In this document: one piece after another, positions 26,649 to 35,466 of the stretch
Position numbering within the stretch: the stretch's first letter is position 1
How the letters are laid out: every line of letters begins with the position of its first letter
From: Acrocarpospora corrugata
Lineage (GTDB): Bacteria > Actinomycetota > Actinomycetes > Streptosporangiales > Streptosporangiaceae
Direction of reading: 5' to 3'
Length of the DNA: 64,000 nucleotides
Assembly (NCBI RefSeq): GCF_009687845.1
Contig: NZ_BLAD01000047.1
Coordinates: 123,048-187,047 of the forward strand
Translations under genes and position numbers: made by a program
The notes under the pieces: generated by a model
Seen by the model: the letters and a program-made list of their open reading frames with translations, nothing else
The model's database searches: none
Told to the model about the DNA's origin: nothing

Positions 26649-27688
26649 GCCCGCACCGCGATCTCCGGCCGCCGCTCCCGGCTGCCGGCCTGGCGCAGCC
26701 GCGGATTCAGCCAGAGCTGGACCAGGTCCACGAGGACGTTCATCACCACGAAGACCACTCCGATCACCAGGACAGTGCCGATCACGGCGTAGAGGTCGTT
26801 CTGCAGGACCGCCGTCACCGCGTACGCGCCGATGCCGGTCCGGCCGAAGATGGCCTCGACCAGCACGGTGGAGCCGAGCATCCAGCCGAGCTGCATGCCG
26901 AGAATCGTGCTGGCCGGGACCAGGGCGTTGCGCAGGCCGTGCCGGACCACCACGCGGAGCTCGGACGCGCCGGTCGAGCGGGCCAGCGTGATGTAGTCGG
27001 AGTCCAGCGTGGTGATCACGGACGAGCGGACCGTCCGCGCCACCACGGCGACGAACGCCGCCGCCAGCGTCACCGCCGGCAGCACGAGATGGAGCAGGGC
27101 GTCGCCGAAGGCCGCCCAGTTCCCGGACAGCAGAGCGTCGAGCGAGATCATTCCGGTGATCTTCGGCACCTCCTGGCCGAAGGCGAGCTGGCCGGTGAGC
27201 GGGAGCAGGCGCAACTGGGCCGCGAAGACGAGCTGGAGCATCAGCCCCAGCCAGAACACCGGCACCGCCGCGCCGAGCAGGGTGATCAGCCGGGCGGCGA
27301 CGTCCGCCGCCCGGCCGCGCCGGTAGGCGGCGTAGACGCCCAGCGGCACTGCCACCGCGATGTTGATGGCCATCGCGGCCAGCACCAGTTCCACCGAGGC
27401 GGGCAGCATGGCGGCCACGTCGTCCAGCACCGGCCGCTGGGTGAAGACCGAGGTGCCGAGGTCGCCGTGGAGCAGCCGCCCGAGGTAGCCGGTGAACTGG
27501 TCGGGCAGCGACTGGTCGAGACCGAGCCGCACGCGGACCTCGGCGACCTGTTCGGCCGTCGCGTTCCGCCCCGCCGCGGCCCTGGCCGGGTCGCCGGGCA
27601 GGACCTGGGTCATCAGGAACGTGACGACCGCCAGCCCGGCCAGGACGACGACGCTGGTGACCAGGCGGCGCAGCAGGAAGCGGCCCAT
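26645..27688 (-). CDS. ABC importer permease (DppB type)
   Basis: A 347-residue permease beginning MGRFLLRRLVTSVVVLAGLAVVTFLMTQVLPGDP, the conserved first helix of OppB/DppB proteins. A periplasmic segment follows (RLGLDQSLPDQFTGYLGRLLHGDLG), then the EAA loop DYITLARSTGASELRVVVRHGLRNA. The last 15 residues are an Arg-rich tail. It starts six bases after the binding-protein gene and overlaps the DppC-type gene by four bases, so subunits are made in stoichiometric order. Confidence 0.92.
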   Translation of the reverse strand: MGRFLLRRLVTSVVVLAGLAVVTFLMTQVLPGDPARAAAGRNATAEQVAEVRVRLGLDQSLPDQFTGYLGRLLHGDLGTSVFTQRPVLDDVAAMLPASVELVLAAMAINIAVAVPLGVYAAYRRGRAADVAARLITLLGAAVPVFWLGLMLQLVFAAQLRLLPLTGQLAFGQEVPKITGMISLDALLSGNWAAFGDALLHLVLPAVTLAAAFVAVVARTVRSSVITTLDSDYITLARSTGASELRVVVRHGLRNALVPASTILGMQLGWMLGSTVLVEAIFGRTGIGAYAVTAVLQNDLYAVIGTVLVIGVVFVVMNVLVDLVQLWLNPRLRQAGSRERRPEIAVRA

Positions 27689-27694
27689 GACAGG

Positions 27695-29269
27695 TCAGCC
27701 GACCTGGATCTGGTAGACGTCCACGGTCTGGTGGTGCGCCGGCTGGTACTGGTAGCCGTTCAGCCCGGCGCGCAGGACCGTCACGTACTGCGGATTGGAC
27801 ATGTTGATCGAGGGCACGTCGGCGGCGATCTTCTGCTGGGCCTCCTGGTACGCCGTGCACCGCTGGTCCAGGTCGGTCTGCTGCTGGGCGCCCCGGACCA
27901 GGGTGTCGATCGCCGGATTGTCGTAGCCGCCGCTGTTCTGGCCGTTGTTGATGAAGGTGGAGTCGAACAGCAGGTACAGGATCGAGTCGGGGTCCGGGTA
28001 GGGCGGGAAGGCGTAGATCATGCCGAGGTCGGGCGTGGTGGCGTTGCTCTTCAGCTTCTCCACGTACTGCGGGTAGGTGATCGCCTCAAGGTTGAGGGTG
28101 ATGCCCACCTCGGCCAGGTTCGACTGGAGCAGCGTGGCCGCCTGCTCCATCTCGGCCGTCGCCTTCAGGTAGGTCATGGTCAGGGTGACGTTCTTCAGGC
28201 CGGCGGCGGCGAGGATGCTCTTGGCCTTCTCCGGGTCGCGGGCGGGCTGCGGCACGGTGGCGTCGAAGCAGGACATCGCGCTGGGCAGCACGCCGACGGC
28301 CTTCTTGCCTGCGCCCTTGAGGATCGCCGAGACGTGCTGGTCGTAGTCGTAGGAGTAGGCGATGGCCTCGCGGAGCGCCTTGTCGGCCAGCGGGGAGTCC
28401 TTCATCTTGAAGAACACGTACAGCTGGACGTTGGTGTCGGACTTGTTGACCGTGTAGCCCGAGCTTTCCAGCCCGGCCCAGTCGTTGGGGTCGATGTCCA
28501 TCGCGATGTCCACGTCGCCGCTGGTGAGCGAGGTCTTCTGGGTCGCCGCCTGGGGCAGGTAGCGGAAGACCACGCTGGTGGCCTGGCCGGTGAAGCCGCC
28601 CCAGTAGCCGTCGAACCGGGTGAACTTGGCCTCCTGGTTGGCGGTGTACCCGGCCAGCTTGTACGGCCCAGACCCGGCGTCGTTGGAGGCCAGCCAGCGC
28701 TGCCCGTCGTCGGCGCCCGCGTTGGTCTTCACCAGCGCGGAGTTGAGCAGGTAGACCCTGGTCAGCGCGGCCGGGAACGGCGAGTACGCCTGCTTCAGCC
28801 TGATCGTCAGGTGGGTGTCGTCGGTGACCGTGGCCGAGTCGTAGGCGCTCATCAGCGAGGCCACGCCGATCTTGAGCTTGGCGATGCGGTCCAGGGTGTA
28901 CGCCACGTCGGCGGCGGTCAGCTTGGCGCCGTCGTGGAAGGTGACGTCGCCGCGCAGGGTGAGGTCGAGGCTCTTCCCGTCGGCGGCGAACGCCCATTCG
29001 GTGGCCACCGAGGGGCTGAGCTTGTCGCCCTCGTAGCGGACCAGGGTGTCGTAGGCGGGGATGACCACCTCGTCCACGGTGGAGTTGTCCGCCTGGACCG
29101 GGTCGAACGTGGCCGGCGGCTCGTTCTCGGCGATGATCAGCGTCTGCTTGCGCGGGTCGGCGGATCCGGCCGAGCCGGTCGGCTCCCCGGAACCGCCGCA
29201 CGCCGCGACGGCCAGCGAACCGAGGAGCAGGAGGGAGATGAGTTTGGGAGGGATATGGGAGCGGTGCAT
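27695..29269 (-). CDS. Peptide-type ABC substrate-binding lipoprotein
   Basis: A 524-residue family-5 solute-binding protein that captures the substrate outside the membrane. The signal is of lipoprotein type, with lipobox LAVAAC (C24), followed by a Gly/Ser linker. The domain has the SBP_bac_5 signature near WAFAADGKSLDLTLRGDVTFHDGAKLTAADVAYTLDR, and the usual C-terminal lobe. Family-5 proteins bind peptides, but also nickel, opines, oligosaccharides and cyclic compounds, so the substrate of the operon is not fixed by it. It follows hyuB by six bases. Confidence 0.92.
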   Translation of the reverse strand: MHRSHIPPKLISLLLLGSLAVAACGGSGEPTGSAGSADPRKQTLIIAENEPPATFDPVQADNSTVDEVVIPAYDTLVRYEGDKLSPSVATEWAFAADGKSLDLTLRGDVTFHDGAKLTAADVAYTLDRIAKLKIGVASLMSAYDSATVTDDTHLTIRLKQAYSPFPAALTRVYLLNSALVKTNAGADDGQRWLASNDAGSGPYKLAGYTANQEAKFTRFDGYWGGFTGQATSVVFRYLPQAATQKTSLTSGDVDIAMDIDPNDWAGLESSGYTVNKSDTNVQLYVFFKMKDSPLADKALREAIAYSYDYDQHVSAILKGAGKKAVGVLPSAMSCFDATVPQPARDPEKAKSILAAAGLKNVTLTMTYLKATAEMEQAATLLQSNLAEVGITLNLEAITYPQYVEKLKSNATTPDLGMIYAFPPYPDPDSILYLLFDSTFINNGQNSGGYDNPAIDTLVRGAQQQTDLDQRCTAYQEAQQKIAADVPSINMSNPQYVTVLRAGLNGYQYQPAHHQTVDVYQIQVG

Positions 29270-29275
29270 CGGCTG

Positions 29276-30994
29276 TTACCCTTCGTGGTTTTCGGCTCTG
29301 GCGGGGGTGGGCCGCCAGCCGCCGGTCTCATCGACGATCACCCCGTAGACTTGTCCGGCGACCTCGGCGCTGACGTATCCGTTCAGCACGTCGGCCACCA
29401 CGGCGGCCGGATTCCGTTCCAGCGGATCGCCGTATCCCCCGCCGCCCGCGGTCCGGTTCACGAACCGGTCCCCCGCCTTCATCGCCGCCCGGTACATGCC
29501 GACCCGTTTGGCGCGCTCGGTCTCCGGCCACAGCACCATCTCGCTGGGCTCGGACTCCTGGCCGCCGTGCAGCGCCCAGGGACGGGTCTTGCTCTTCTTC
29601 TTCATCGACAGCACCTCGCCGTCGGCCAGGTAGCGGACCTCCCTGAGCACGCCCAGGCCGCCGCGGTGCCGGCCCGCGCCGCCGGAGTCGGGGATCAGTT
29701 CGAGCCGTTCGTGGAACAGGGTCGCCTTGTGCTCCAGCACCTCGACCGGGGTGTTGCGCACCACGCTCTGCGAGGGGTGCTGCTGGGCGTTGGCCCCGTC
29801 GTGGTCCCTGCCGGCGCCCCAGCCGATGCCCTCGTTGTTGCTGATCACATAGTCGGCGTCGGTACGCGGATCGTGCCCGAGCGCCATGAACCCCGGCTCG
29901 TCGCCCCCCGAGGAGGCCGGAATGGAGTCGAGCACCTGCGCCAGCGCCTTGTGCATCAGTTCGAAGGCGACGATGCCGCTCCACTGGGTGAAGGTCGCGA
30001 CCGGGTAGACGGCGTGGAAGAAGTTGCCGGGGTCTGCCTTGATGTCCAGCGCCCGGTAGTGGCCCGCGTTGGAGGGCTCCCGCGCGGTGGTCAGCTCCTT
30101 GTAGATGGCCTTGGCCAGGCTCTCGGTGGCGCCGATGGGCAGGTTGACCGGCCCGACGACCGCGCCGTCCGAGCCGTTGAAGTCGACCTCCATGTGCTCG
30201 CCGTCGATGGTGACCTTGACCTCCATCCGGATCAGGTCGTCGGTGATGCCGTCGTCGTCGCAGTAGTCGAACGCCGTCCAGCTGCCGTCGGGCAGCGCCG
30301 CCACGGCCTTGCGCGCGACCCGCTCGCCGTGCTCGATGATCTGGCGTACGGCCTGGTCCACGGTCGGCCCGCCGAACTTCTCCCAGACCTGCGCCAGCCG
30401 GTTCTCGCCGGTGCGCAGCGCCGCCAGCTGGGCGTGGAAGTCGCCGATGGTCAGGTCGGGCAGGCGGGAGTTGAAGCGGATGAGCTCGACGATGTCGCGG
30501 ACGACTTCGCCGCCGCTGACGATCTTCGTGCCGGGGAAGATCAGGCCTTCCTGGTGCATGTCCGTGGAGTCCAGGACGTATCCGGGGGCCTTCGCCCCGA
30601 GGTCCATCCAGTGCGCGCGCACCGCCAGGTAGGCGGCGGGGCCCTCGTGCCCGGGGCGGAAGACCGGGGCGAACAGCATCGCGTCGTAGGAGTGGGCGCC
30701 GCTCCAGTACGGATAGTTGAGCAGGTAGACGTCGCCCTCGCGGAGGTTCTCCCGGCCGACGTACTCGACGCCCTTGACGATGGCGTAGTCGTTCGCGCCG
30801 AGGAAGGAGGTGATCCCCGCCGCCTCCGCCGTCAGCTCCAGCTCGGCGTTGTAGATCGAGATGCCGAAGTCCAGCACCTCGTAGATCACCGGGTTGAACG
30901 CGGCCCTGACCAGGGTGCGGCGCATCTGCTCGCCCACCGAGACCAGGTAATTGCGGATCACCTCGACGGTGGCTCCGTCCAGAGGTTCAGTCAT
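29276..30994 (-). CDS. hyuB: Hydantoinase B/oxoprolinase beta-type subunit
   Basis: A 572-residue HyuB-family protein: LRRTLVRAAFNPVIYEVLDFGISIYN near the start, the EGDVYLLNYPYWSGAHSYDAML segment, SVVRNTPVEVLEHKATLFHERLELIPDSGGAGRHRGGLGV, and the glycine-rich GGGGYGDPLERNP near the C-terminus. HyuB works with the ATP-binding HyuA subunit to open a lactam, hydantoin or 5-oxoproline ring at the cost of ATP, or to carboxylate ketones in the acetone-carboxylase branch. It overlaps hyuA by eight bases. The presence of an ATP-independent hydantoinase in the same operon suggests the two act on different intermediates. Confidence 0.9.
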   Translation of the reverse strand: MTEPLDGATVEVIRNYLVSVGEQMRRTLVRAAFNPVIYEVLDFGISIYNAELELTAEAAGITSFLGANDYAIVKGVEYVGRENLREGDVYLLNYPYWSGAHSYDAMLFAPVFRPGHEGPAAYLAVRAHWMDLGAKAPGYVLDSTDMHQEGLIFPGTKIVSGGEVVRDIVELIRFNSRLPDLTIGDFHAQLAALRTGENRLAQVWEKFGGPTVDQAVRQIIEHGERVARKAVAALPDGSWTAFDYCDDDGITDDLIRMEVKVTIDGEHMEVDFNGSDGAVVGPVNLPIGATESLAKAIYKELTTAREPSNAGHYRALDIKADPGNFFHAVYPVATFTQWSGIVAFELMHKALAQVLDSIPASSGGDEPGFMALGHDPRTDADYVISNNEGIGWGAGRDHDGANAQQHPSQSVVRNTPVEVLEHKATLFHERLELIPDSGGAGRHRGGLGVLREVRYLADGEVLSMKKKSKTRPWALHGGQESEPSEMVLWPETERAKRVGMYRAAMKAGDRFVNRTAGGGGYGDPLERNPAAVVADVLNGYVSAEVAGQVYGVIVDETGGWRPTPARAENHEG

Positions 30995-33038
30995 CGTTGC
31001 CTCCTGCGCCGGTGACCAGCAGTTGTCCGTAGCCGTCGACCGTCAGCCGCTGGTCGGCGAAGATCACGGTGGTCGAGGTGCCCTCTTCGACGATCGCCGG
31101 GCCGCGCAGCGTGTGGCCGGGCGACAGCGAACCCCTGAGGTACACCTGGAAGGGGGTGACCTGGCCGGTCGCGACGTCGTAGGCCGGGCGGGAACCGGCG
31201 GGTTCCGCGCTGCCGGAGCCGGTGGCGGGCAGTTCGCGCAGTCCCGGTTTGGCCAGCTTTCCCACGGCGCGTACCCGCAGGGTGAGGATCTGGCCGGCGT
31301 CCGGCATCGCGTGGCCGTATCTGGCCTCGTGCTGGGCGTTGAAGCGGGACAGCACGGTGGCGGCCGTGTCGCCGGGGAGCAGGTCGATGCCGAGGCTGTG
31401 TTCCTGGCCGTGGTAGCGCACGTCGAGGCGGCGGATCAGTGTGCGGTCCTCGGGTTTGATGCCCTGGGTGGACAGCACCTCCTCGCCCTGCTGCTCCAGT
31501 TCGGCGAAGGCGGGCTCGGCGGCGGCCAGGGTGGCGTCGCTCAGCGGGCGCAGCACGGTGGTGGCGAACCCGTACTCCAGGTCCGACATCAGCATCCCGA
31601 AGGCGGAGAACGCGGCCGGGACCTGCGGGATGAGAGTGGTGGCGATGCCCATCTCGCGGGCCAGCATCGGGCCGAGCAGCGGGCCCGCGCCGCCGTAGGC
31701 GAGCAGCGCGAACTCGCGCGGATCCAGGGCGCGCTCCACGGTGATCTCGCGCAGCGCGCCGACCGTGCGGGCCAGCAGGACGCGGAAGACGCTCGCCGCC
31801 GCCTCGGTGCCGGTCACGCCGAGGGGGACGGCGAGTTCGGTCTGGATGGCGGCGCGGGCGGCTTCGGCGTCGATGCTCATCTCGCCGTCCAGGAACGCCG
31901 CGGGGTCCAGGTAGCCGAGCACCAGGGCGGCGTCGGTGACCGTCGGCTCGGTGCCGCCCGCGCCGTACGCCACCGGGCCGGGCACCGCGCCCGCGCTGTG
32001 CGGGCCGACCTTGAGCAGGCCCTCGTCGATCCAGGCGATCGAGCCGCCGCCCGCGCCCACCGTACGGATGTCGAAGATGGGGATGAGCAGCGGGAACCCG
32101 TCGATGGCCGCCTCGTGCACCTCGCCGGGCTCGCCGTCCTCGATCACGCAGCAGTCCACGCTGGTGCCGCCGACGTCGAAGGAGATCAGCTTGGGCAGGT
32201 GCTGCTCGCGGGCCAGGAAGGACGCGCCCACCACGCCGCCGGCGGGGCCGGACAGCACGGTCATCAGCGGCGCCCGCCGGGCCAGCTCCGCGGTCATCGC
32301 GCCGCCGCCCGAGCGCATGATGTGCAGCGGGCGGGTGAGCCCGGCGTCCGCCAGGCCGCCCTCCAGGGCGCCGATGTAGTCGTTGAGCACCGGCCTGATG
32401 TAGGCGTCGAGGGTGACGGTGCTGGTGCGCTCGTACTCGCGGTACTCCCGGGTGATGTCGGTCGAGGTGGAGACCGACACGTCCGGGTAGGCCTCGCGCA
32501 GGATCCGGGCGGCCCTGCGCTCGTGCGCGGGGTTGGCGTAGGAGTGCAGGAAGCAGATCGCCAGCGAGCGCAGCCCGCGCTCCTCCACCAGGAGGCGGCC
32601 TGCCTCGCGAACCGCGTCCTCGTCGAGTTCCGTTACCTCGGCGCCCTGTGCGTCCATCCGGCCGGGCACGCCGGTCCGGTGGCGGCGGGGCACCAGCGGC
32701 GGCGGGGGCGCGTAGGCGAAGTCGTACATGTGCAGGGAGGGGACATTCGCCCGCGCGATCTCCAGCAGGTCGCGGAAGCCCTCGTTGGTGATGATCCCGA
32801 CGTCCGCGCCCCGCCGCTGCAGGATGGCGTTGAGGCCGAGCGTGGTGCCGTGCACGAACGCCTCGACGTCGTCGAGCCGGTCCGCGAGGCCGCCGACCGC
32901 GTCGAGCACGCCGCGGGCAGGTGAGCCGGGGGTGGTCGGGGCCTTGTGCAGCCGCAGCTCGCCGGTCGTCTCGTCGTAGGCGATGGCGTCGACGAACGTG
33001 CCGCCGATGTCCACCGCGAAGCGGATCGCCGATTTCAC
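30987..33038 (-). CDS. hyuA: Hydantoinase A/oxoprolinase alpha-type subunit
   Basis: A 683-residue HyuA-family protein with two actin-like ATPase lobes. Nucleotide-binding signatures are FAVDIGGTFVDAI at the N-terminus and SFDVGGTSVDCCV in the middle; HGTTLGLNAILQRRGADVGIITNEGFRD is the conserved linker between them. FLHSYANPAHERRAA and GGGSIAWIDEGLLKVGPHSAGA match the family. A C-terminal domain follows after FSAFGMLMSDLEYG. It phosphorylates the amide oxygen of its substrate so that HyuB can open the ring. GTG 33038 overlaps the previous stop (GTGA). Its length is that of the N-methylhydantoinase/oxoprolinase A group; substrate undetermined. Confidence 0.91.
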   Translation of the reverse strand: MKSAIRFAVDIGGTFVDAIAYDETTGELRLHKAPTTPGSPARGVLDAVGGLADRLDDVEAFVHGTTLGLNAILQRRGADVGIITNEGFRDLLEIARANVPSLHMYDFAYAPPPPLVPRRHRTGVPGRMDAQGAEVTELDEDAVREAGRLLVEERGLRSLAICFLHSYANPAHERRAARILREAYPDVSVSTSTDITREYREYERTSTVTLDAYIRPVLNDYIGALEGGLADAGLTRPLHIMRSGGGAMTAELARRAPLMTVLSGPAGGVVGASFLAREQHLPKLISFDVGGTSVDCCVIEDGEPGEVHEAAIDGFPLLIPIFDIRTVGAGGGSIAWIDEGLLKVGPHSAGAVPGPVAYGAGGTEPTVTDAALVLGYLDPAAFLDGEMSIDAEAARAAIQTELAVPLGVTGTEAAASVFRVLLARTVGALREITVERALDPREFALLAYGGAGPLLGPMLAREMGIATTLIPQVPAAFSAFGMLMSDLEYGFATTVLRPLSDATLAAAEPAFAELEQQGEEVLSTQGIKPEDRTLIRRLDVRYHGQEHSLGIDLLPGDTAATVLSRFNAQHEARYGHAMPDAGQILTLRVRAVGKLAKPGLRELPATGSGSAEPAGSRPAYDVATGQVTPFQVYLRGSLSPGHTLRGPAIVEEGTSTTVIFADQRLTVDGYGQLLVTGAGGNDD

Positions 33039-34300
33039 CGGGCGCCTCCAAGGTCGTCGCGGATGATCCGGCCTGCCTGCATGACGAAGGGGATGCGGCG
33101 CAGCGCGGAGATGTCGCCGAGCGGGTCGCGGTCGGTGACGATCAGGTCGGCCAGGTAGCCCTCCTCGACGGAGCCCGCCTGGCCGGCCAGTCCGACCAGG
33201 CGGGCCGCGTCGAGGGTGCCGGTGCGCAGCGTCTGGGCCGGGTCGAGTCCGGCCTCGGACAGGAACTCCATCTCGCGGACCGCGACCACGGTGTCCTCGA
33301 TCGGCTCGCCCGGCGGGTAGTCGGTGCCGGCCAGCATGGTGATGCCGGGGGCCTGCGGGTCGGCGGGGTCGGCGACGCCGGCGGCGATGGCCCGGCGGAT
33401 GCTGGCCAGGTGGCCGGGGCCGACCTCCAGCGCGCGTTCGATCTGCCACGGCGTGAAGTCGTGCTCGGCCATCCAGTCCGGGCAGCGGGTGACGCACAGG
33501 GTCGGGGTGAGGTAGACCCGCCGCTCCGCCATCCGCGCGGCCGTGTCCTCGTCCAGTTCGTAGGCGTGCTCGAAGCCGCGCACTCCCGCGTGCAGCGCCT
33601 CCCTGATCGCAGAACCGGATCCGGCGTGCGCGGTGACGTAGGCGCCGTGCTCCTCGGCGGCGCGGACGACCGCGCGCATCTCCTCCAGCGTCATCTGCGC
33701 GCCGGTGAACGACTCGCCCTGGTGGGCGATCCCGCCGGTGATGAAGACCTTGATGAGGTCGGCGCCCGCCGCGAGTTCCTGCCTGGCGGCGCGCAGGAAG
33801 CCGTCGTGGCCGTCGGCGTAGGAGCAGGCGCTGCCGTGGCCGTGGCCGCCGGTCGTGGAGATCGCTCGGCCGGCGCCGACGATGCGCGGCGCGTCCACCC
33901 AGCCCTGTTCAGCGGCCGTGCGCACCAGCAGGTCGGCGCGGTTCTGCTCGTGCACGCAGCGGATCGTGGTGACCCCCGCGTAGAGGGCGTCCTGGGCGCG
34001 GGACAGCGCCCGCAGCGCCGTGAGGCCCGAGTCCTCCGACTCGTCGGTGTCGGAGAACGGGTAGAGCACCGACAGGTGGGTGTGCACCGAGATCAGGCCG
34101 GGCAGCACGTATCTGCCGCCCAGCTCGACGGTGGCCGCCTCCGGCGGCGGGGCGGCGGCGGTGATCCGCTCGATCCGCCCGGCCGTCACCACCACGTTGA
34201 CGTCCCGGCGGACCCGCCCGGAACGTACGTCCACCACGTGCCCGCCGGTCAGCCAGAGCGTTTCGGGCTCCGGCAGCCGCGCGCGTCTTCCGGATGTCAT
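33035..34300 (-). CDS. Metal-dependent amidohydrolase (prolidase/imidazolonepropionase-like)
   Basis: A 421-residue amidohydrolase. The metal ligands are H73 and H75 in GLISVHTHLSV, a lysine in DLIKVFITGG likely to be carboxylated, histidines in YVTAHAGSGS and FEHAYEL, and an aspartate in MLAGTDYPPG. The arrangement fits the Xaa-Pro-dipeptidase branch (Sgx9260/Cc2672-like), which cleaves dipeptides with a C-terminal imino acid; imidazolonepropionase-type lactam hydrolysis is the alternative. ATG 34300 has AAGGGAGAC upstream and overlaps the preceding stop. Beside an imino-acid-type dehydrogenase, a prolidase role makes sense but is inferred. Confidence 0.82.
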   Translation of the reverse strand: MTSGRRARLPEPETLWLTGGHVVDVRSGRVRRDVNVVVTAGRIERITAAAPPPEAATVELGGRYVLPGLISVHTHLSVLYPFSDTDESEDSGLTALRALSRAQDALYAGVTTIRCVHEQNRADLLVRTAAEQGWVDAPRIVGAGRAISTTGGHGHGSACSYADGHDGFLRAARQELAAGADLIKVFITGGIAHQGESFTGAQMTLEEMRAVVRAAEEHGAYVTAHAGSGSAIREALHAGVRGFEHAYELDEDTAARMAERRVYLTPTLCVTRCPDWMAEHDFTPWQIERALEVGPGHLASIRRAIAAGVADPADPQAPGITMLAGTDYPPGEPIEDTVVAVREMEFLSEAGLDPAQTLRTGTLDAARLVGLAGQAGSVEEGYLADLIVTDRDPLGDISALRRIPFVMQAGRIIRDDLGGAR

Positions 34301-35466
34301 CGCTGTCTCCCTTCGTGCGTCTTCGTTTGGGTCATGAGCCGGTCCGGCCCCAGGTCGGCGATCTCCACCGGCGGCGGCGCGCCCTCGGCCAGGCCGCGCA
34401 GCGTCTCGCCCCACAGCGGCGCGAACGTGAACGCGTACGTCCCGCCGGCCACCAGGAAGCCGGGCTCGCCGGGCACCTCGCCGATCAGCGGCATCTCGTC
34501 GGGGGTGGCCGCCAGCGGCCCCGCCCAGGCCCGCAGCAGCCGCAGGTCCCGGATGAAAGGCAGCACCCGTACGGCCAGGGCCACGTTGCCGAGCAGGCTG
34601 TCCACGCTGGTGACGCTCCGGCCGGCCAGGTTGAGGGCCCTGGCCGGCCAGCCGCCGCCGATGAGCAGGTTTCCCGCGGTGACCTGCTTCACCGACAACC
34701 CTTCGCCGATGTGCTGGACCAGGTGGGACATGGTGACGGGGGCGCGCACGGTGGCGTGCATCTGGATCGCCACCGGCGTCATCCGCAGCCGGATCCCGGC
34801 CAGCGCGGCGATCTCACCCAGCCACGGCCCGGCCACGTCGATCACCACGGGGGCCGCCACGGTGTGCGTTCCCGCCGTGACCCGCCAGGTCCCGCCGCGC
34901 CGCGCGATCTCCCGCACCGGCGCGTACGGCACCAGCTCGGCCCCGTGCCCGGCCGCCGCCGCCAGGTAGGCCGGGGTGACCTTCAGCGGGTTGGCGTAGC
35001 CGTCGCTGGCGCACCAGGTGGCGGCGGTGACCGTGGGCCCGAGCAGCGGCAGCGCCTCCCGCGCGGCGTCGCCGTCCAGGACCTCGGTCGGGATCCCGGC
35101 CGCCGCCTCCCAGGTGTGCTTCTCCTTCAGCTCCTGGCACTGGTCAGGGGTCTCCGCGATGGTGAACCCGCCGCTTCGCCGCAGTTCGACCGAGGCGCCC
35201 AGGTCGTCTTCGACGCTCTCCCACCGGTCGCTGGCCGCCCGTTGCAGCGGCAGGAACCTGGCGCTGTCGATGGGGACCTCCTGGCCGGGGCGGCGGGTGT
35301 GCACGGCCTGGACGTGCAGGTTGCCCGCCGTCGTCCCGGAGCCCTCGCGGCCGGGCGCGCCCCGGTCGAAGATCACGACCCGGTGCCCGGCGCGGGACAG
35401 CTGCCAGGCCGCCGCGGCGCCCAGCACCCCGGCCCCGACGATGACGACGTCCGCGGCGCGCATCAT
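34297..35466 (-). CDS. FAD-dependent D-amino/imino-acid dehydrogenase subunit (DAO family)
   Basis: A 389-residue flavoprotein: nucleotide motif VIVGAGVLGAAAAWQLSRAGHRVVIFDRG, EGSGTTAGNLHVQ, and the C-terminal DEMPLIGEVPGEPGFLVAGG. It resembles the substrate-oxidising beta subunit of three-component dehydrogenases (hydrogen-cyanide synthase HcnC, D-hydroxyproline dehydrogenase, sarcosine oxidase beta). The two genes just upstream encode the matching second flavoprotein and the small iron-sulfur subunit. Substrates of the family are N-alkyl glycines, D-amino acids and cyclic imino acids. ATG 35466 overlaps the previous stop. Confidence 0.87.
   Translation of the reverse strand: MMRAADVVIVGAGVLGAAAAWQLSRAGHRVVIFDRGAPGREGSGTTAGNLHVQAVHTRRPGQEVPIDSARFLPLQRAASDRWESVEDDLGASVELRRSGGFTIAETPDQCQELKEKHTWEAAAGIPTEVLDGDAAREALPLLGPTVTAATWCASDGYANPLKVTPAYLAAAAGHGAELVPYAPVREIARRGGTWRVTAGTHTVAAPVVIDVAGPWLGEIAALAGIRLRMTPVAIQMHATVRAPVTMSHLVQHIGEGLSVKQVTAGNLLIGGGWPARALNLAGRSVTSVDSLLGNVALAVRVLPFIRDLRLLRAWAGPLAATPDEMPLIGEVPGEPGFLVAGGTYAFTFAPLWGETLRGLAEGAPPPVEIADLGPDRLMTQTKTHEGRQR

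Noticed and set aside
26939..31015. A 1358-codon plus-strand open frame
   Set aside because: It is antisense to the ABC permease, binding-protein and hyuB genes; composition is Gly/Arg/Val/His-rich and shows no family motifs, as expected from high-GC third-position bias.
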